Part shown: positions 18,659-26,583 of the stretch, in pieces
Numbering within the stretch: position 1 is the stretch's first letter
Layout of the letters: every line of letters starts with the position of its first letter
Source: Archaeoglobus sp.
GTDB taxonomy: Archaea > Halobacteriota > Archaeoglobi > Archaeoglobales > Archaeoglobaceae
Length of the DNA stretch: 64,000 bases
NCBI RefSeq assembly: GCF_017656475.1
Contig: NZ_JACDNT010000006.1
Coordinates: 1-64,000 of the forward strand
Reading direction: 5' to 3'
Translations under genes and position numbers: made by a program
Notes under the pieces: generated by a model
Database searches by the model: none
Told to the model about the DNA's origin: nothing
The model's input: only the letters and a program-made list of their open reading frames with translations

Positions 18659-19423
18659 TTAAAAGTTTACACCTTCAAACCAGTCCTTCTCATACTCCTC
18701 TATCCTTCCGCTGTCTGCAAGCTTTAACAGTTCCTCCTCGATTGGAATGCTTGCGATGAAGCCAATGTTGTACTTCTTCGCCAGCGTTTCTCCCTTGCCC
18801 TCTCCGAATATGTAGCTCTTGTGACCGCAGTTGGGGCAAATGAAGTAGCTCATATTCTCCACAAGCCCCAAAACGGAAGTGTTCGTCTCCTCAGCCATGT
18901 TTATTGCCTTCTCAACGATTACAGCCGTCAGTTCCTGAGGGGTGGAGACAACAACCACTCCGGTTGGTTTTGCATCCTGCATTACCGTAAGAGGAGCATC
19001 TCCTGTTCCTGGGGGTAAATCAATAAGCAGGTAGTCAAGCTCTCCCCACGCAACCCTGCCGAGAAACTCCCTTATCATCCCCGCAATCAGAGGACCTCTC
19101 CAGATTACCGGTGTATTCTCCTTTGGCAGCAGAAACTGCATTGAGACTACCTTGATTCCATACTTCTGTGTTAAGACCGGTTCCAGTCCTTCGGCACTAA
19201 CCGCGATCCTCGAATTTCTCAGCCCAAACAGGATGGGGATGCTCGGGCCAAGAAAGTCAGCATCCAGAATTCCAACCTTCTTCCCCTGTCTTGCATAGTG
19301 CACAGCGAGCAATGCTGTGACTGTGGATTTTCCAACTCCACCCTTACCACTCATCACAGCAATTCTATTCTTGATTTTGTCAAGCCTCTCCTTAATCTCC
19401 TCATCCGTAACCCTTCTCTGCAT
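18659..19423 (-). CDS. mrp: Mrp/Nbp35-type Fe-S cluster carrier ATPase
   Basis: The 254-aa P-loop protein has the deviant Walker motif SGKGGVGKST (residues 25-34), LLIDLPPGTGD, and a C-terminal CPNC motif (FICPNCGHK) that binds a bridging [4Fe-4S] cluster in the ApbC/Nbp35 family. It starts as TGAATG with the previous stop. It is the last gene of a five-gene operon with two MinD-ferredoxin ATPases and a NifX-like protein, which points to cluster assembly or delivery. Confidence 0.92.
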   Translation of the reverse strand: MQRRVTDEEIKERLDKIKNRIAVMSGKGGVGKSTVTALLAVHYARQGKKVGILDADFLGPSIPILFGLRNSRIAVSAEGLEPVLTQKYGIKVVSMQFLLPKENTPVIWRGPLIAGMIREFLGRVAWGELDYLLIDLPPGTGDAPLTVMQDAKPTGVVVVSTPQELTAVIVEKAINMAEETNTSVLGLVENMSYFICPNCGHKSYIFGEGKGETLAKKYNIGFIASIPIEEELLKLADSGRIEEYEKDWFEGVNF

Positions 19424-20275
19424 TCACAACACCTCCTTTACCTTTTTCCAGCATTCCACCATTTTCTCAGCAGCTTTACCGCTGAACGGAAAAGTGAGGT
19501 TTGCAATCTGCTCCGGAATCTTCTCATCGAAAGGAACTCTTCCAGCAAACTCTATTCCGTTTTCAAGGCAGTATTCCTCGATTTTCAGGGTTGCATCCTC
19601 ATTTAAATCGTACTTGTTGACCACAACGAACGGTTTTATCCTGAAATGCTTGCATAACTCTAATACTCTCATCATATCGCTCAAACCTGAGGCTGTCGGC
19701 TCTGTCACGATGATTGCTGCATCAACGCCTGTCAGGCTCGCCATAACCGGGCAGCCAACTCCGGGAGCAGCATCCACAATGAGAAAGTCACTTCCGTTCT
19801 CGTCCGCAACCTTCTTGGCTCTGTTTTTCACCTCTGTAACGAGCCTTCCGGTGTTCTCCTCTCCCGGCTTTAACCTTGCGTGGACAAAATATCCCCACTG
19901 AGTCTTTGAGAAGTATATATCGCCTGTCTTCACATCCCTCATCTCTATCGCTTTCTCCGGACAGACGTTGAAGCAGAAAGCACAACCTTCGCACTTTTTC
20001 TCATCCACAAAGTACCCATCCTCTTCTGAAATCGCACCAAACCTGCAGAGTTCGTAACACAAGCCGCAACCTGAGCACTTTTCCTGCACTATTTCCGCCT
20101 TCTTAGTCGCAATGAAGTCCTCTGCCTTAAGAATTCTGGGATTAAGCAGAATGTGCAGGTTTGGAGCATCAACATCGCAGTCAGCAATAACACCTCCCTC
20201 TAAGGTGTGAATTGTTGCTGAAAAGGTCGTTTTTCCCGTCCCACCTTTCCCGCTTATCACGGCAACCTGCTTCAC
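19424..20275 (-). CDS. MinD-superfamily ATPase with inserted ferredoxin domain
   Basis: In this 283-aa protein the deviant Walker motif SGKGGTGKTT (residues 8-17) is followed by an inserted two-cluster ferredoxin (CSGCGLCYELC and CEGCAFCFNVCPEKA, about residues 65-110). The rest of the ParA/MinD fold comes after (DAAPGVGCPVMASL). The GTG start overlaps the upstream stop by 4 bp. It is a paralogue of the next gene; the two probably form a heterodimer. The biochemical role of this family is not established; it typically sits beside NifX-like proteins. Confidence 0.85.
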   Translation of the reverse strand: MKQVAVISGKGGTGKTTFSATIHTLEGGVIADCDVDAPNLHILLNPRILKAEDFIATKKAEIVQEKCSGCGLCYELCRFGAISEEDGYFVDEKKCEGCAFCFNVCPEKAIEMRDVKTGDIYFSKTQWGYFVHARLKPGEENTGRLVTEVKNRAKKVADENGSDFLIVDAAPGVGCPVMASLTGVDAAIIVTEPTASGLSDMMRVLELCKHFRIKPFVVVNKYDLNEDATLKIEEYCLENGIEFAGRVPFDEKIPEQIANLTFPFSGKAAEKMVECWKKVKEVL

Positions 20276-21063
20276 ACTATCCCCTCGTAAAGCTGGACGA
20301 AGTAGTCTTTCATATCACGAAGAAGCTCTCCTCGTGAGTACTTTTCCGCAATATCTTTGCTGAACGGTATTTTCCCTAGAATCTCTATTCCTTCCTCCCT
20401 GCAGTATTTTTCAACCCCATCGAAAGGCAGGCCATGTTTGTTTACAACCACTCCAAACTTTTTGCCGAGTTCAGACACAACCTCAGCAGCAATCTTCAAA
20501 TCGTGAAGGCCGAATGGTGTTGGTTCAGCGACGAGAATAACGTAGTCGGCATCGCTCACACTTTCAACCATTGGGCAAGATGCACCGGGAGGGGAGTCGA
20601 TGATAGCTTTGCTCCCCATCAACTCCTTGACCTGCTTTATCAAAAAGACTGCCGATGCTTCACCTATTGTGAGTTCTCCATACGTGAGAGTAATTTCATC
20701 CGACTTTACTCTCACTATTTTCCCCGTCTGGTAGTCAACCTCCTCCATCGCCTTCTCCGGACAGAGATATACGCATGCACCGCAGCTGTGGCAGAGTTCG
20801 GGGAGTGTGTAGGCTTTATCAATAACATAGATGGCCGAATACTGACAGACATCCTTGCAGACCCCGCAGGCGTTGCAGTTGTCCTTCACCTCAGGTACCT
20901 TTCTGTAGGCTATCCTCTCCTCAGCGTCGCCCTTGATGAAGATGTAGTCATTTGGCTCCTCAACGTCCAGATCAAATAGGTCTATTGAGTTGAACACTGC
21001 CAGATTTACCGCTACAGTGGTTTTCCCTGTCCCGCCTTTACCAGAAGCAACAGCAATTCTCAT
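20272..21063 (-). CDS. second MinD-superfamily ATPase with ferredoxin insert
   Basis: The 263-aa paralogue of its downstream neighbour has ASGKGGTGKTTV at the N-terminus, an inserted ferredoxin (CNACGVCKDVCQYSAI and CHSCGACVYLCPEKAM) and IIDSPPGASCPMVESV. The ATG overlaps the stop of the 85-aa gene as ATGA. Coupled translation with both neighbours supports a complex. ATP-driven electron or metal-cluster transfer is an inference from domain content. Confidence 0.85.
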   Translation of the reverse strand: MRIAVASGKGGTGKTTVAVNLAVFNSIDLFDLDVEEPNDYIFIKGDAEERIAYRKVPEVKDNCNACGVCKDVCQYSAIYVIDKAYTLPELCHSCGACVYLCPEKAMEEVDYQTGKIVRVKSDEITLTYGELTIGEASAVFLIKQVKELMGSKAIIDSPPGASCPMVESVSDADYVILVAEPTPFGLHDLKIAAEVVSELGKKFGVVVNKHGLPFDGVEKYCREEGIEILGKIPFSKDIAEKYSRGELLRDMKDYFVQLYEGIV

Positions 21064-21317
21064 ATCTCCTCCACCAGAAAACGTTCTCCATCTCTCTTAA
21101 CCCTTACCCGCATTTCCCTGCTTCCGTCAAAACCCCTTCTTCTCAACTCGGAAAAATCAGCTTTCTTCAGAAAGTCGAGGAGGAGCTCAAGTTCCTCCTC
21201 CATTCTCTTCTCCTTCTCCTCGTCTTCCTCTCTCAGCAGCTCCTGAACGAGTCTTTCGTATCTTCTTTTGGCAGCAGTTTCAATGCAGTGCCCGGCAAGA
21301 TGAAGCACTACCTCCAT
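21060..21317 (-). CDS. small helical protein in the NifX/MinD operon, 85 aa
   Basis: The protein has HLAGHCIETAAKRRYERLV at its start, then a long Glu/Arg coiled coil (EEDEEKEKRMEEELELLLDF) and a short beta-rich end. It overlaps the upstream NifX-like gene by 10 bp and the downstream ATPase gene by 4 bp, so it is part of the operon. No family recognised. The single His and Cys near the N-terminus could bind metal. Confidence 0.65.
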   Translation of the reverse strand: MEVVLHLAGHCIETAAKRRYERLVQELLREEDEEKEKRMEEELELLLDFLKKADFSELRRRGFDGSREMRVRVKRDGERFLVEEI

Positions 21318-21742
21318 CTGCCTCCTCCCATGCCACCTCCCATGCCTCTTCCCATTCCTCTACCGCCACCTCTTCCCATTCCTCCGCCCATACCGCCTGA
21401 AGGCGAGGTAATCTCCTCAAGCTCTCCTTTTGCGTACTTTTCAATCGCATCCTTTACTTTCAATCCAGCAGCGGCGTAAATCTTAATCCCGGCTGCTCTC
21501 AGCACATTCATGGCGTTGGGCCCAACGTTTCCTGTTAATACCACATCAACTTTTTTGTCAACAAGCGTTTGCGATGCAGCTATTCCTGCACCACTAGCCT
21601 GCGAGGCTGCTCTGTTCTCTATAACCTCCACATTTTTTGCTTCACCATCGTAGTCCACAATCGTAAACGTGGCAGCCCTGCCGAATTGCGGTGTTATGAT
21701 GTCGTCAATCCCTCCTTTCAAAGTTGTTGCTGCAATTCTCAT
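21308..21742 (-). CDS. NifX-like (Fe-Mo cofactor type) protein with Gly/Met tail
   Basis: Residues 1-110 are the dinitrogenase iron-molybdenum cofactor biosynthesis fold (ending VKDAIEKYAKGELEEI). The last 30 residues are a GGGMGRGGGRGMGRGMGGG-type Gly/Met/Arg tail, suited to soft-metal binding. I use the ATG at 21742, which begins the family-typical MRIAATTLKGG; an upstream ATG adds only six residues. It leads the five-gene operon ending in mrp, and its promoter carries the TTAGG/CCGAA element. Confidence 0.85.
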   Translation of the reverse strand: MRIAATTLKGGIDDIITPQFGRAATFTIVDYDGEAKNVEVIENRAASQASGAGIAASQTLVDKKVDVVLTGNVGPNAMNVLRAAGIKIYAAAGLKVKDAIEKYAKGELEEITSPSGGMGGGMGRGGGRGMGRGMGGGMGGGRWR

Positions 21743-21761
21743 AACACTACTTCGCCTCACA

Positions 21762-21786
21762 GCATATAACTTTTCGGATTACCTAA
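21762..21786 (-). promoter_or_regulatory. NifX/MinD operon promoter with TTAGG/CCGAA element
   Basis: On the minus strand TTAGGTAATCCGAA (21786-21773) is followed at once by AAGTTATATG, a BRE/TATA pair. The order is the same as at feoA (6481-6504) and at the DUF5320 operon. Confidence 0.55.
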
Positions 21787-21788
21787 AA

Positions 21789-22139
21789 TTAGTGATGAGT
21801 GCAGCCCATTGCCTCATCAGCCTCAACCAGTTTTCCCGCCCTGAACTGCTCGATGGCATCCCTGACTCTCCCGCTGGCGCCCATGTAAACCTTTATTCCG
21901 AAGCTTTTGAACATGGCTATTGCCCTCGCCCCCATTCCACTGCAGATGACCACATCTGCGCCAGCAGATTTTATCAGTTCTGGGGGATAGCCAACTCCAC
22001 CAAAATGCTCGCTTGTGTTTCTCACAACTTTGACTTCTCCCGTCTCCATGTCGTAAATCGTAAACGTTTCAGCTTTTCCGAAGTGCTCGCAAACGTAGTC
22101 GTCCAACCCTCCTCTGTAACTCGGTACACATACCTTCAT
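21789..22139 (-). CDS. NifX-like protein with His/Cys tail
   Basis: This 116-aa protein has the same fold as the 144-aa neighbour (MKVCVPSYRGGLDDYVCEHF, then IKVYMGASGRVRDAIEQF) but ends MGCTHH, a potential metal ligand set, instead of the Gly/Met tail. The ATG at 22139 is preferred because GAGGAAGTGA precedes it and MKV begins the conserved core. It is 47 bp upstream of the other NifX gene and has its own promoter. Confidence 0.85.
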   Translation of the reverse strand: MKVCVPSYRGGLDDYVCEHFGKAETFTIYDMETGEVKVVRNTSEHFGGVGYPPELIKSAGADVVICSGMGARAIAMFKSFGIKVYMGASGRVRDAIEQFRAGKLVEADEAMGCTHH

Positions 22140-22164
22140 GTTTAGTCTCACTTCCTCAAGATTT

Positions 22165-22178
22165 TTAGGCTTTTCTAA
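22165..22178 (-). promoter_or_regulatory. TTAGN6CTAA-type dyad at the second NifX promoter
   Basis: On the minus strand the 14-mer TTAGAAAAGCCTAA lies just downstream of a weak TATA (ATTTTTAG). It matches the feoA dyad TTAGGTAAACCTAA at 11 of 14 positions. The rest of the gap 22179-22474 shows no gene, RNA or repeat that I can identify. Confidence 0.4.
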
Positions 22179-22474
22179 AAATTGGGTTTGCATATTTTTG
22201 TTTCCTAATTTCCTCCGTAGACGACAACATTACCAGGATACGTTGTTACCACAAACAAATTATCTACCAAGCACTCGATGATGTTAAGATGTTACAAGCA
22301 GCTTTTTATGTAATCGTAGGACTCTGAACATTTTCCCAATTCCGATAATATTTCCGGAGAAAGTGTCGACCTGTGTTGTAACTTCCGCTGGAAAACAAGC
22401 TATTTTTTCATTTTTTATATTTTTCCTTGTTTATCATCGAAAAATTTTTAAATTGATGATAATTAAAGTGTCAC

Positions 22475-23050
22475 ATGCGTGCAATGTTGGTGGTGCTTGG
22501 TTTGCTGCTTACAGTGGCCCCAGCAAGTGCCCTGATTCCGGGCGAGTGGACTGGAGACGGAAACAATCTGGACCTGGGATTTTGCAGCCGGGAGATATAA
22601 TTCTCTGCAGAGGATGCGCTGGATGGCTTGAGGATAAGTTTGGTAACATAATAGGCCACTGGCACCATGCAGCGATGTACATAGGAAACGGTCAGATGGT
22701 AGAAGCCTGGAAAGATGGTATGAGAGTCGTATCGGTAGATATGGTCAAAAATGCGGATGATTGCGGTATATAGTGTGAAGACCAGCAGTGGAGTTAAATC
22801 CAGCGCGATAAACTTTGCCGTCTCGAAGATTGGCCTGCCATACGACTATAAGTGGCTCACTTATATTGGTGGTAAGGAAGTCTACGGTAGCAAATACTAC
22901 TGCAGTGAGTTAATTTGGGCAGCGTATCTGGCAAGCGGCGGTCCTGACATCGATCAGAATCCAGGATGGAGCTGGAGATACGGCTACAACGTAGCACCAC
23001 AGGAGCTTGCCGACGATAGAGATACGTACCTGATGTCTCAGGCGAGCTGA
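22475..23050 (+). pseudogene. secreted permuted papain-like (YiiX/NlpC-type) protein, two frameshifts
   Basis: Three pieces in two frames make one protein of about 191 aa. The first is a signal peptide from the ATG at 22475 (MLVVLGLLLTVAPASA). After about 22575 a second frame gives GILQPGDIILCRG, then HWHHAAMYIGNGQMVEAW. After about 22768 the original frame returns with KYYCSELIWAAYLASGG. The order His-first, Cys-later (YYCSELI) fits circularly permuted NlpC/P60 enzymes of the YiiX type. The two shifts (one base lost, one gained) compensate. The gene is probably inactive unless these are sequence errors. Confidence 0.7.
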
Positions 23051-23125
23051 TCTTAAGGCCCCATGCATCTTCATTTTTATATTTTGCATTTTTAATGATT
23101 AAGTGTCCATAGTTCTACTGCTATT

Positions 23126-23162
23126 TCGACGCCGTACTGAAAGTCATGAGAGGGATTGAAAC
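23126..23162 (+). repeat. solitary CRISPR-repeat-like sequence
   Basis: The stretch ends in GAGAGGGATTGAAAC, the typical 3' end (ATTGAAAC) of archaeal CRISPR repeats. No second copy is nearby and there are no cas genes in the window, so this is not an array. It lies 14 bp from the tRNA-Arg gene. It could be a relic of an array or chance. Confidence 0.3.
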
Positions 23163-23175
23163 CGGAAGTAAAAAG

Positions 23176-23247
23176 TGCCCCCGCCGGGAGTTGAACCCGG
23201 GTCGAGGAGTCCGCAGCCCCTCAGGATATCCGCTACCCCACGGGGGC
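23176..23247 (-). tRNA. tRNA-Arg (anticodon GCG)
   Basis: On the minus strand the acceptor GCCCCCG (23247-23241) pairs with CGGGGGC (23183-23177), with discriminator A at 23176. The D arm GGGT/ATCC, the anticodon arm AGGGG-CTGCGGA-CTCCT and the T arm CCGGG-TTCAACT-CCCGG all fold. The anticodon GCG reads CGC/CGU. No intron, and CCA is not encoded. Confidence 0.9.
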
Positions 23248-23303
23248 AGTTGTTGAAGGATTGAATTCCTGCAAGATAAATTTTTCCTATGCAGTTCTAA
23301 AAA

Positions 23304-23648
23304 TTAAATTGAAAATAGGAGATAAAGCCCGTAAATGAAGGCCAGAAGGAAAGCAAGTGTCGTCAAAGCGGAAACTGCACCCTTCTTCCTCATCCCTACA
23401 GTGGTGTCAAGAAGTATTGCCCTCAGACCGTTAAACGCGTGGAAAGACACTACAAGCAGTAAAGCCGCATACATGGCTTTAAACTCTGGCTCAGCAACTC
23501 TACTTACCACCTCAGCATATTTTAATGCTTCGTGGGATGTCATGTGAGTGACGTAGAAGTGGAGTGTTACTAGCAAAATCATCACAAGTCCTGTGAGCAT
23601 CTGGAAAATCCACGCCACCGGTTCCATAACACTCTTTGCTGACTCCAT
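23304..23648 (-). CDS. sdhD: succinate dehydrogenase/fumarate reductase, membrane subunit D
   Basis: The 114-aa protein has three membrane helices and histidines suited to haem (LVTLHFYVTHMTSHEAL). It anchors the SdhAB head with SdhC and carries electrons to menaquinone. The ATG at 23648 follows GGTGGTT and overlaps the sdhC end (TGAAATG). Last gene of sdhABCD. Confidence 0.85.
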   Translation of the reverse strand: MESAKSVMEPVAWIFQMLTGLVMILLVTLHFYVTHMTSHEALKYAEVVSRVAEPEFKAMYAALLLVVSFHAFNGLRAILLDTTVGMRKKGAVSALTTLAFLLAFIYGLYLLFSI

Positions 23649-23649
23649 T

Positions 23650-24024
23650 TCAACCACCTGTCAGAGAATACATAATGTAACTGGCATACAGCCACACCAC
23701 GACTGTAATTATAGTAAAGATTGCCAGCAACGGCTTCCTGTTTTCATAGGCTATTCCGAACTCGTGCAGGATGATCCTGAAGCCATTTACGCCGTGAAAA
23801 ACTCCGCATAAAACCAGCAGCAGATCGAAAACCAGAAATTGCCTCGAAACGGTGATGGCAATCATGCTCTCGTAAGTTAGCCCTGTCTTATCGAGGAGTG
23901 TTGAGAGGTAAGTGAGGTGAGCAAGCAGGTAGATTAGCAGCACAACTCCTGTCAGTCGCTGAAACGTGAAAGCCCAGCTGAAAAGACTCCTTCCTTTAAA
24001 CCTGAACCAGCCTGAAACGCTCAT
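23650..24024 (-). CDS. sdhC: succinate dehydrogenase/fumarate reductase, cytochrome b subunit C
   Basis: This 124-aa protein has three membrane helices. SWAFTFQRLTGVVLLIYLLAH is the SdhC signature, with the His of the first helix and GVFHGVNGFR in the second as likely haem ligands. It begins 1 bp after sdhB. With SdhD it forms the membrane anchor and quinone site. Confidence 0.88.
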   Translation of the reverse strand: MSVSGWFRFKGRSLFSWAFTFQRLTGVVLLIYLLAHLTYLSTLLDKTGLTYESMIAITVSRQFLVFDLLLVLCGVFHGVNGFRIILHEFGIAYENRKPLLAIFTIITVVVWLYASYIMYSLTGG

Positions 24025-24025
24025 T

Positions 24026-24736
24026 TTACCACCCCAAAAGGCTCTTAAGTATGCTGAAAGCAGTTTTTCTTCTCAGCAACTGCACAGCCTTGGCCGGCTC
24101 GACGTTCTTCGGGCAAACTTCGCTGCACTCCATTGCAAGGTGACATCTCCACACCCCGCTGGGAGAGCTTGCTATTTGGTACCTCTCCCTCTGCCCCTCA
24201 TCCCTGCTATCTGCACAGAACCTGTAAGCTGCGGTCATGGCAGCGGGACCGAGATACTCGTCGAGAGTTGCTGCTGCTGGACATACTGAGTAGCATGCTC
24301 CACATTTAATGCAGAGGGTGAAGAGGTAGTATTCATTTAGCTCCTTCGGAGTCTGCAGTAGCTCCTTTGGCTCCGCATAATTATCATTTTTCCGGATAAG
24401 GTATGGCTTTACAGCCTTATGCTTCTCAAAGAATTCGTCAAACTCAGTTATGAGGTCCTTTATTACCTTGAAGTTGTCCAGAGGTTCAACCTTAACAGTG
24501 TTGCCGAGTGTCAAAACCTGAGTCTCACACGCCAATCTCGGCCTGTCGTTAATCTTCATCGCGCAGCTACCGCAGATGCCCATTCTGCAGGAGGCTCTGA
24601 AAGCAAGGCTTGAATCGTAGTTCTCCTTGATGTAGTAGAGAGCCTCAAGGACTGTCATTCCCCTCTTTGCTGGAACTTCGAAGGTCTGCCAGTATGATTT
24701 CTTGCCGTTATACCTCCTAATTCTGAACTTGACCAT
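24026..24736 (-). CDS. sdhB: succinate dehydrogenase/fumarate reductase iron-sulfur subunit
   Basis: The 236-aa protein has the plant-type [2Fe-2S] motif SCRMGICGSCAM, a distal Cys (LACETQV), and the C-terminal CIKCGACYSVCP and CHLAMECSEVCP motifs for the other clusters. A much longer in-frame reading exists, but GGTGG and the twin ATG at 24739/24736 mark the start right after the sdhA stop. It joins SdhA to the membrane anchor. Confidence 0.92.
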   Translation of the reverse strand: MVKFRIRRYNGKKSYWQTFEVPAKRGMTVLEALYYIKENYDSSLAFRASCRMGICGSCAMKINDRPRLACETQVLTLGNTVKVEPLDNFKVIKDLITEFDEFFEKHKAVKPYLIRKNDNYAEPKELLQTPKELNEYYLFTLCIKCGACYSVCPAAATLDEYLGPAAMTAAYRFCADSRDEGQRERYQIASSPSGVWRCHLAMECSEVCPKNVEPAKAVQLLRRKTAFSILKSLLGW

Positions 24737-24746
24737 CATACCACCC

Positions 24747-26438
24747 TCAGTACTTTCTCTCCACCGGCTCCCACTTCGTGATGACCACTGGCTTGTAGTC
24801 AAACTTCGGCCCTTCAGGAGTGTAGTAGGCAATTGTATGCTTCAGCCAGTTCTCGTCATCCCTCTTTGGATAATCCAGTCTGTAGTGGGCTCCCCTGCTC
24901 TCCTTCCTCTTGAGTGCCCCGATCGCCACGACTTCTGCCAGGTCAAGCATGTAGCCGATTTCGATTGCTGAAGTCAAGTCTGTGTTGAATCCTCTCGACT
25001 TATCGTTAATTTCCACGTTTCTGTAGCGCTCTTTGAGCTCCTGTATCTTCTTTACAGCCTCCTTCAGCCCTTTCTCTTCCCTGAATATCCACATGTTATT
25101 ATCCATCGTCTCGTTGAGCTCCTTCTTTATCTGATACGGGCTCTCATCACCGTTTTTACCAAGCAGATCATCGAAAATCCTTTTCTCCTCCTTCTGCCTG
25201 AACTCAGCAGATATCTTACCCTGCTCGGCATTCAAAGCGTATTCAGCCGCAACCTCTCCCGCAACCCTTCCGAAAACGAGACATTCAGCAGTTGAGTTTG
25301 AGCCAAGCCTGTTTGCTCCGTGAATGCTGACACAAGCACACTCACCGGCAACAAAGAATCCCTTCACCGCGGTTTCACACCTTACATTAGTGTCAATTCC
25401 CCCCATCGTGTAGTGGGCTACAGGCTTTACCGGAATCGGCTCCTCTACTGGATCAACACCCGCAAACTTTATCGCAGCGTCTCTGATCAAAGGCAACCTT
25501 TCTTCTATTTTCTCCTCACCGAGGTGTCTTAGGTCAAGGGCTATGTAGGGCCCGTACTCTCCCTCAAAACCTCTTCCCTCCATTATTTCCGTCCACATTG
25601 CCCTCGAAACGACGTCTCTTGGGGCAACTTCCATCTTTTCAGGAGCATACTTCTTCATGAACCTCTCGCCGTTTTTGTTCAGCAAGTAACCACCTTCTCC
25701 TCTGCAGCCCTCAGTCATCAAGATGCCCGACGGAATAAGGCCAGTTGGATGGAACTGAAAGAACTCCATGTCCTTCAGCGGAATGCCGTTTCTGTAGGCG
25801 ATAGCCAGTCCGTCTCCCGTAACCTGATGGCTGTAGGTCGTGAAACCGTAAAGTCTCCCGGCACCTCCGGTGGCAAAAATTACTGCTTTTGCTTGGAAGA
25901 ACTCCATATAGCCCGTTTTTAGGTGAATCGCCGAAACTCCCTGAACTCTCCCGTCTTCAATCGCCAGATTTGTTATGAAGTACTCAGGAAAGATCTCGAT
26001 GTTATCGTACATCAGCATTCGCTCGTAAAGGGTGTGCACTTCATGAAAGCCTGTCCTGTCTTTCGCATACGTGGCACGGTTGAAGCTGTGTCCTCCGAAA
26101 GGTCTCTGGGCTATAGTTCCATCCTCATTTCTGCTCCATGGACACCCCCAGTTTTCCAGCCTTATTATCTCAACCGGACACTCTCTCACGAAAAACTCTA
26201 CAGCATCCTGGTCAGCAAGAAAGTCAGAGCCTTTAACCGTATCCCACGCGTGTAGGTCGAAGCTGTCCCCTTCCCTTAGAACCGCTGCCGTCCCACCTTC
26301 AGCACAAACGCTATGACACCTGATGGGATAAGTTTTGGCTATTAGCGCGATTGATAGTTTTCTGCTTTTTTCAGCTGCTGCAATAGCAGCTCTCATCCCT
26401 GCAATCCCTGCACCGACAATAACGATGTCGTGCTCCAT
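24747..26438 (-). CDS. sdhA: succinate dehydrogenase/fumarate reductase flavoprotein subunit
   Basis: The 563-aa FAD protein interconverts succinate and fumarate. It has the dinucleotide fold IVGAGIAGMRAAIAAAE, the flavin-attachment region RCHSVCAEGGTAAV (His in the usual place for covalent FAD), the active-site FQFHPTGL and the capping-domain HYTMGGI. The ATG has GGTGAT before it. First gene of sdhABCD; it diverges from the ABC ATPase gene. Confidence 0.95.
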   Translation of the reverse strand: MEHDIVIVGAGIAGMRAAIAAAEKSRKLSIALIAKTYPIRCHSVCAEGGTAAVLREGDSFDLHAWDTVKGSDFLADQDAVEFFVRECPVEIIRLENWGCPWSRNEDGTIAQRPFGGHSFNRATYAKDRTGFHEVHTLYERMLMYDNIEIFPEYFITNLAIEDGRVQGVSAIHLKTGYMEFFQAKAVIFATGGAGRLYGFTTYSHQVTGDGLAIAYRNGIPLKDMEFFQFHPTGLIPSGILMTEGCRGEGGYLLNKNGERFMKKYAPEKMEVAPRDVVSRAMWTEIMEGRGFEGEYGPYIALDLRHLGEEKIEERLPLIRDAAIKFAGVDPVEEPIPVKPVAHYTMGGIDTNVRCETAVKGFFVAGECACVSIHGANRLGSNSTAECLVFGRVAGEVAAEYALNAEQGKISAEFRQKEEKRIFDDLLGKNGDESPYQIKKELNETMDNNMWIFREEKGLKEAVKKIQELKERYRNVEINDKSRGFNTDLTSAIEIGYMLDLAEVVAIGALKRKESRGAHYRLDYPKRDDENWLKHTIAYYTPEGPKFDYKPVVITKWEPVERKY

Positions 26439-26583
26439 TACATCACCTTAAATCAATCTAAAGTTCACCCTATATAAATATTATACTAATCGTCCTCTCG
26501 GTTTAAAATTCACTTAGTATCCTTTGTATTGGTTAGTACGTAAGGGAAAAAGTTTTTTATATAGCAAACTTCAACTCAAGACG

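Noticed and set aside
21288-21479. Open frame for a Pro/Met-rich protein on the plus strand
   Set aside because: It is the antisense reading of the Gly/Met/Arg tail of the NifX-like gene; no start signals of its own.
22363-22474. Upstream extension of the papain-like gene in the middle frame
   Set aside because: The ATG at 22475 in the other frame gives a proper signal peptide; the upstream extension is AT-rich and lacks sense.
23126-23176. A CRISPR array
   Set aside because: Only one repeat-like copy, no spacers and no cas genes.
24737-24832. N-terminal extension of SdhB
   Set aside because: It overlaps the end of sdhA and lacks a ribosome site; the ATG pair at 24739/24736 has one.
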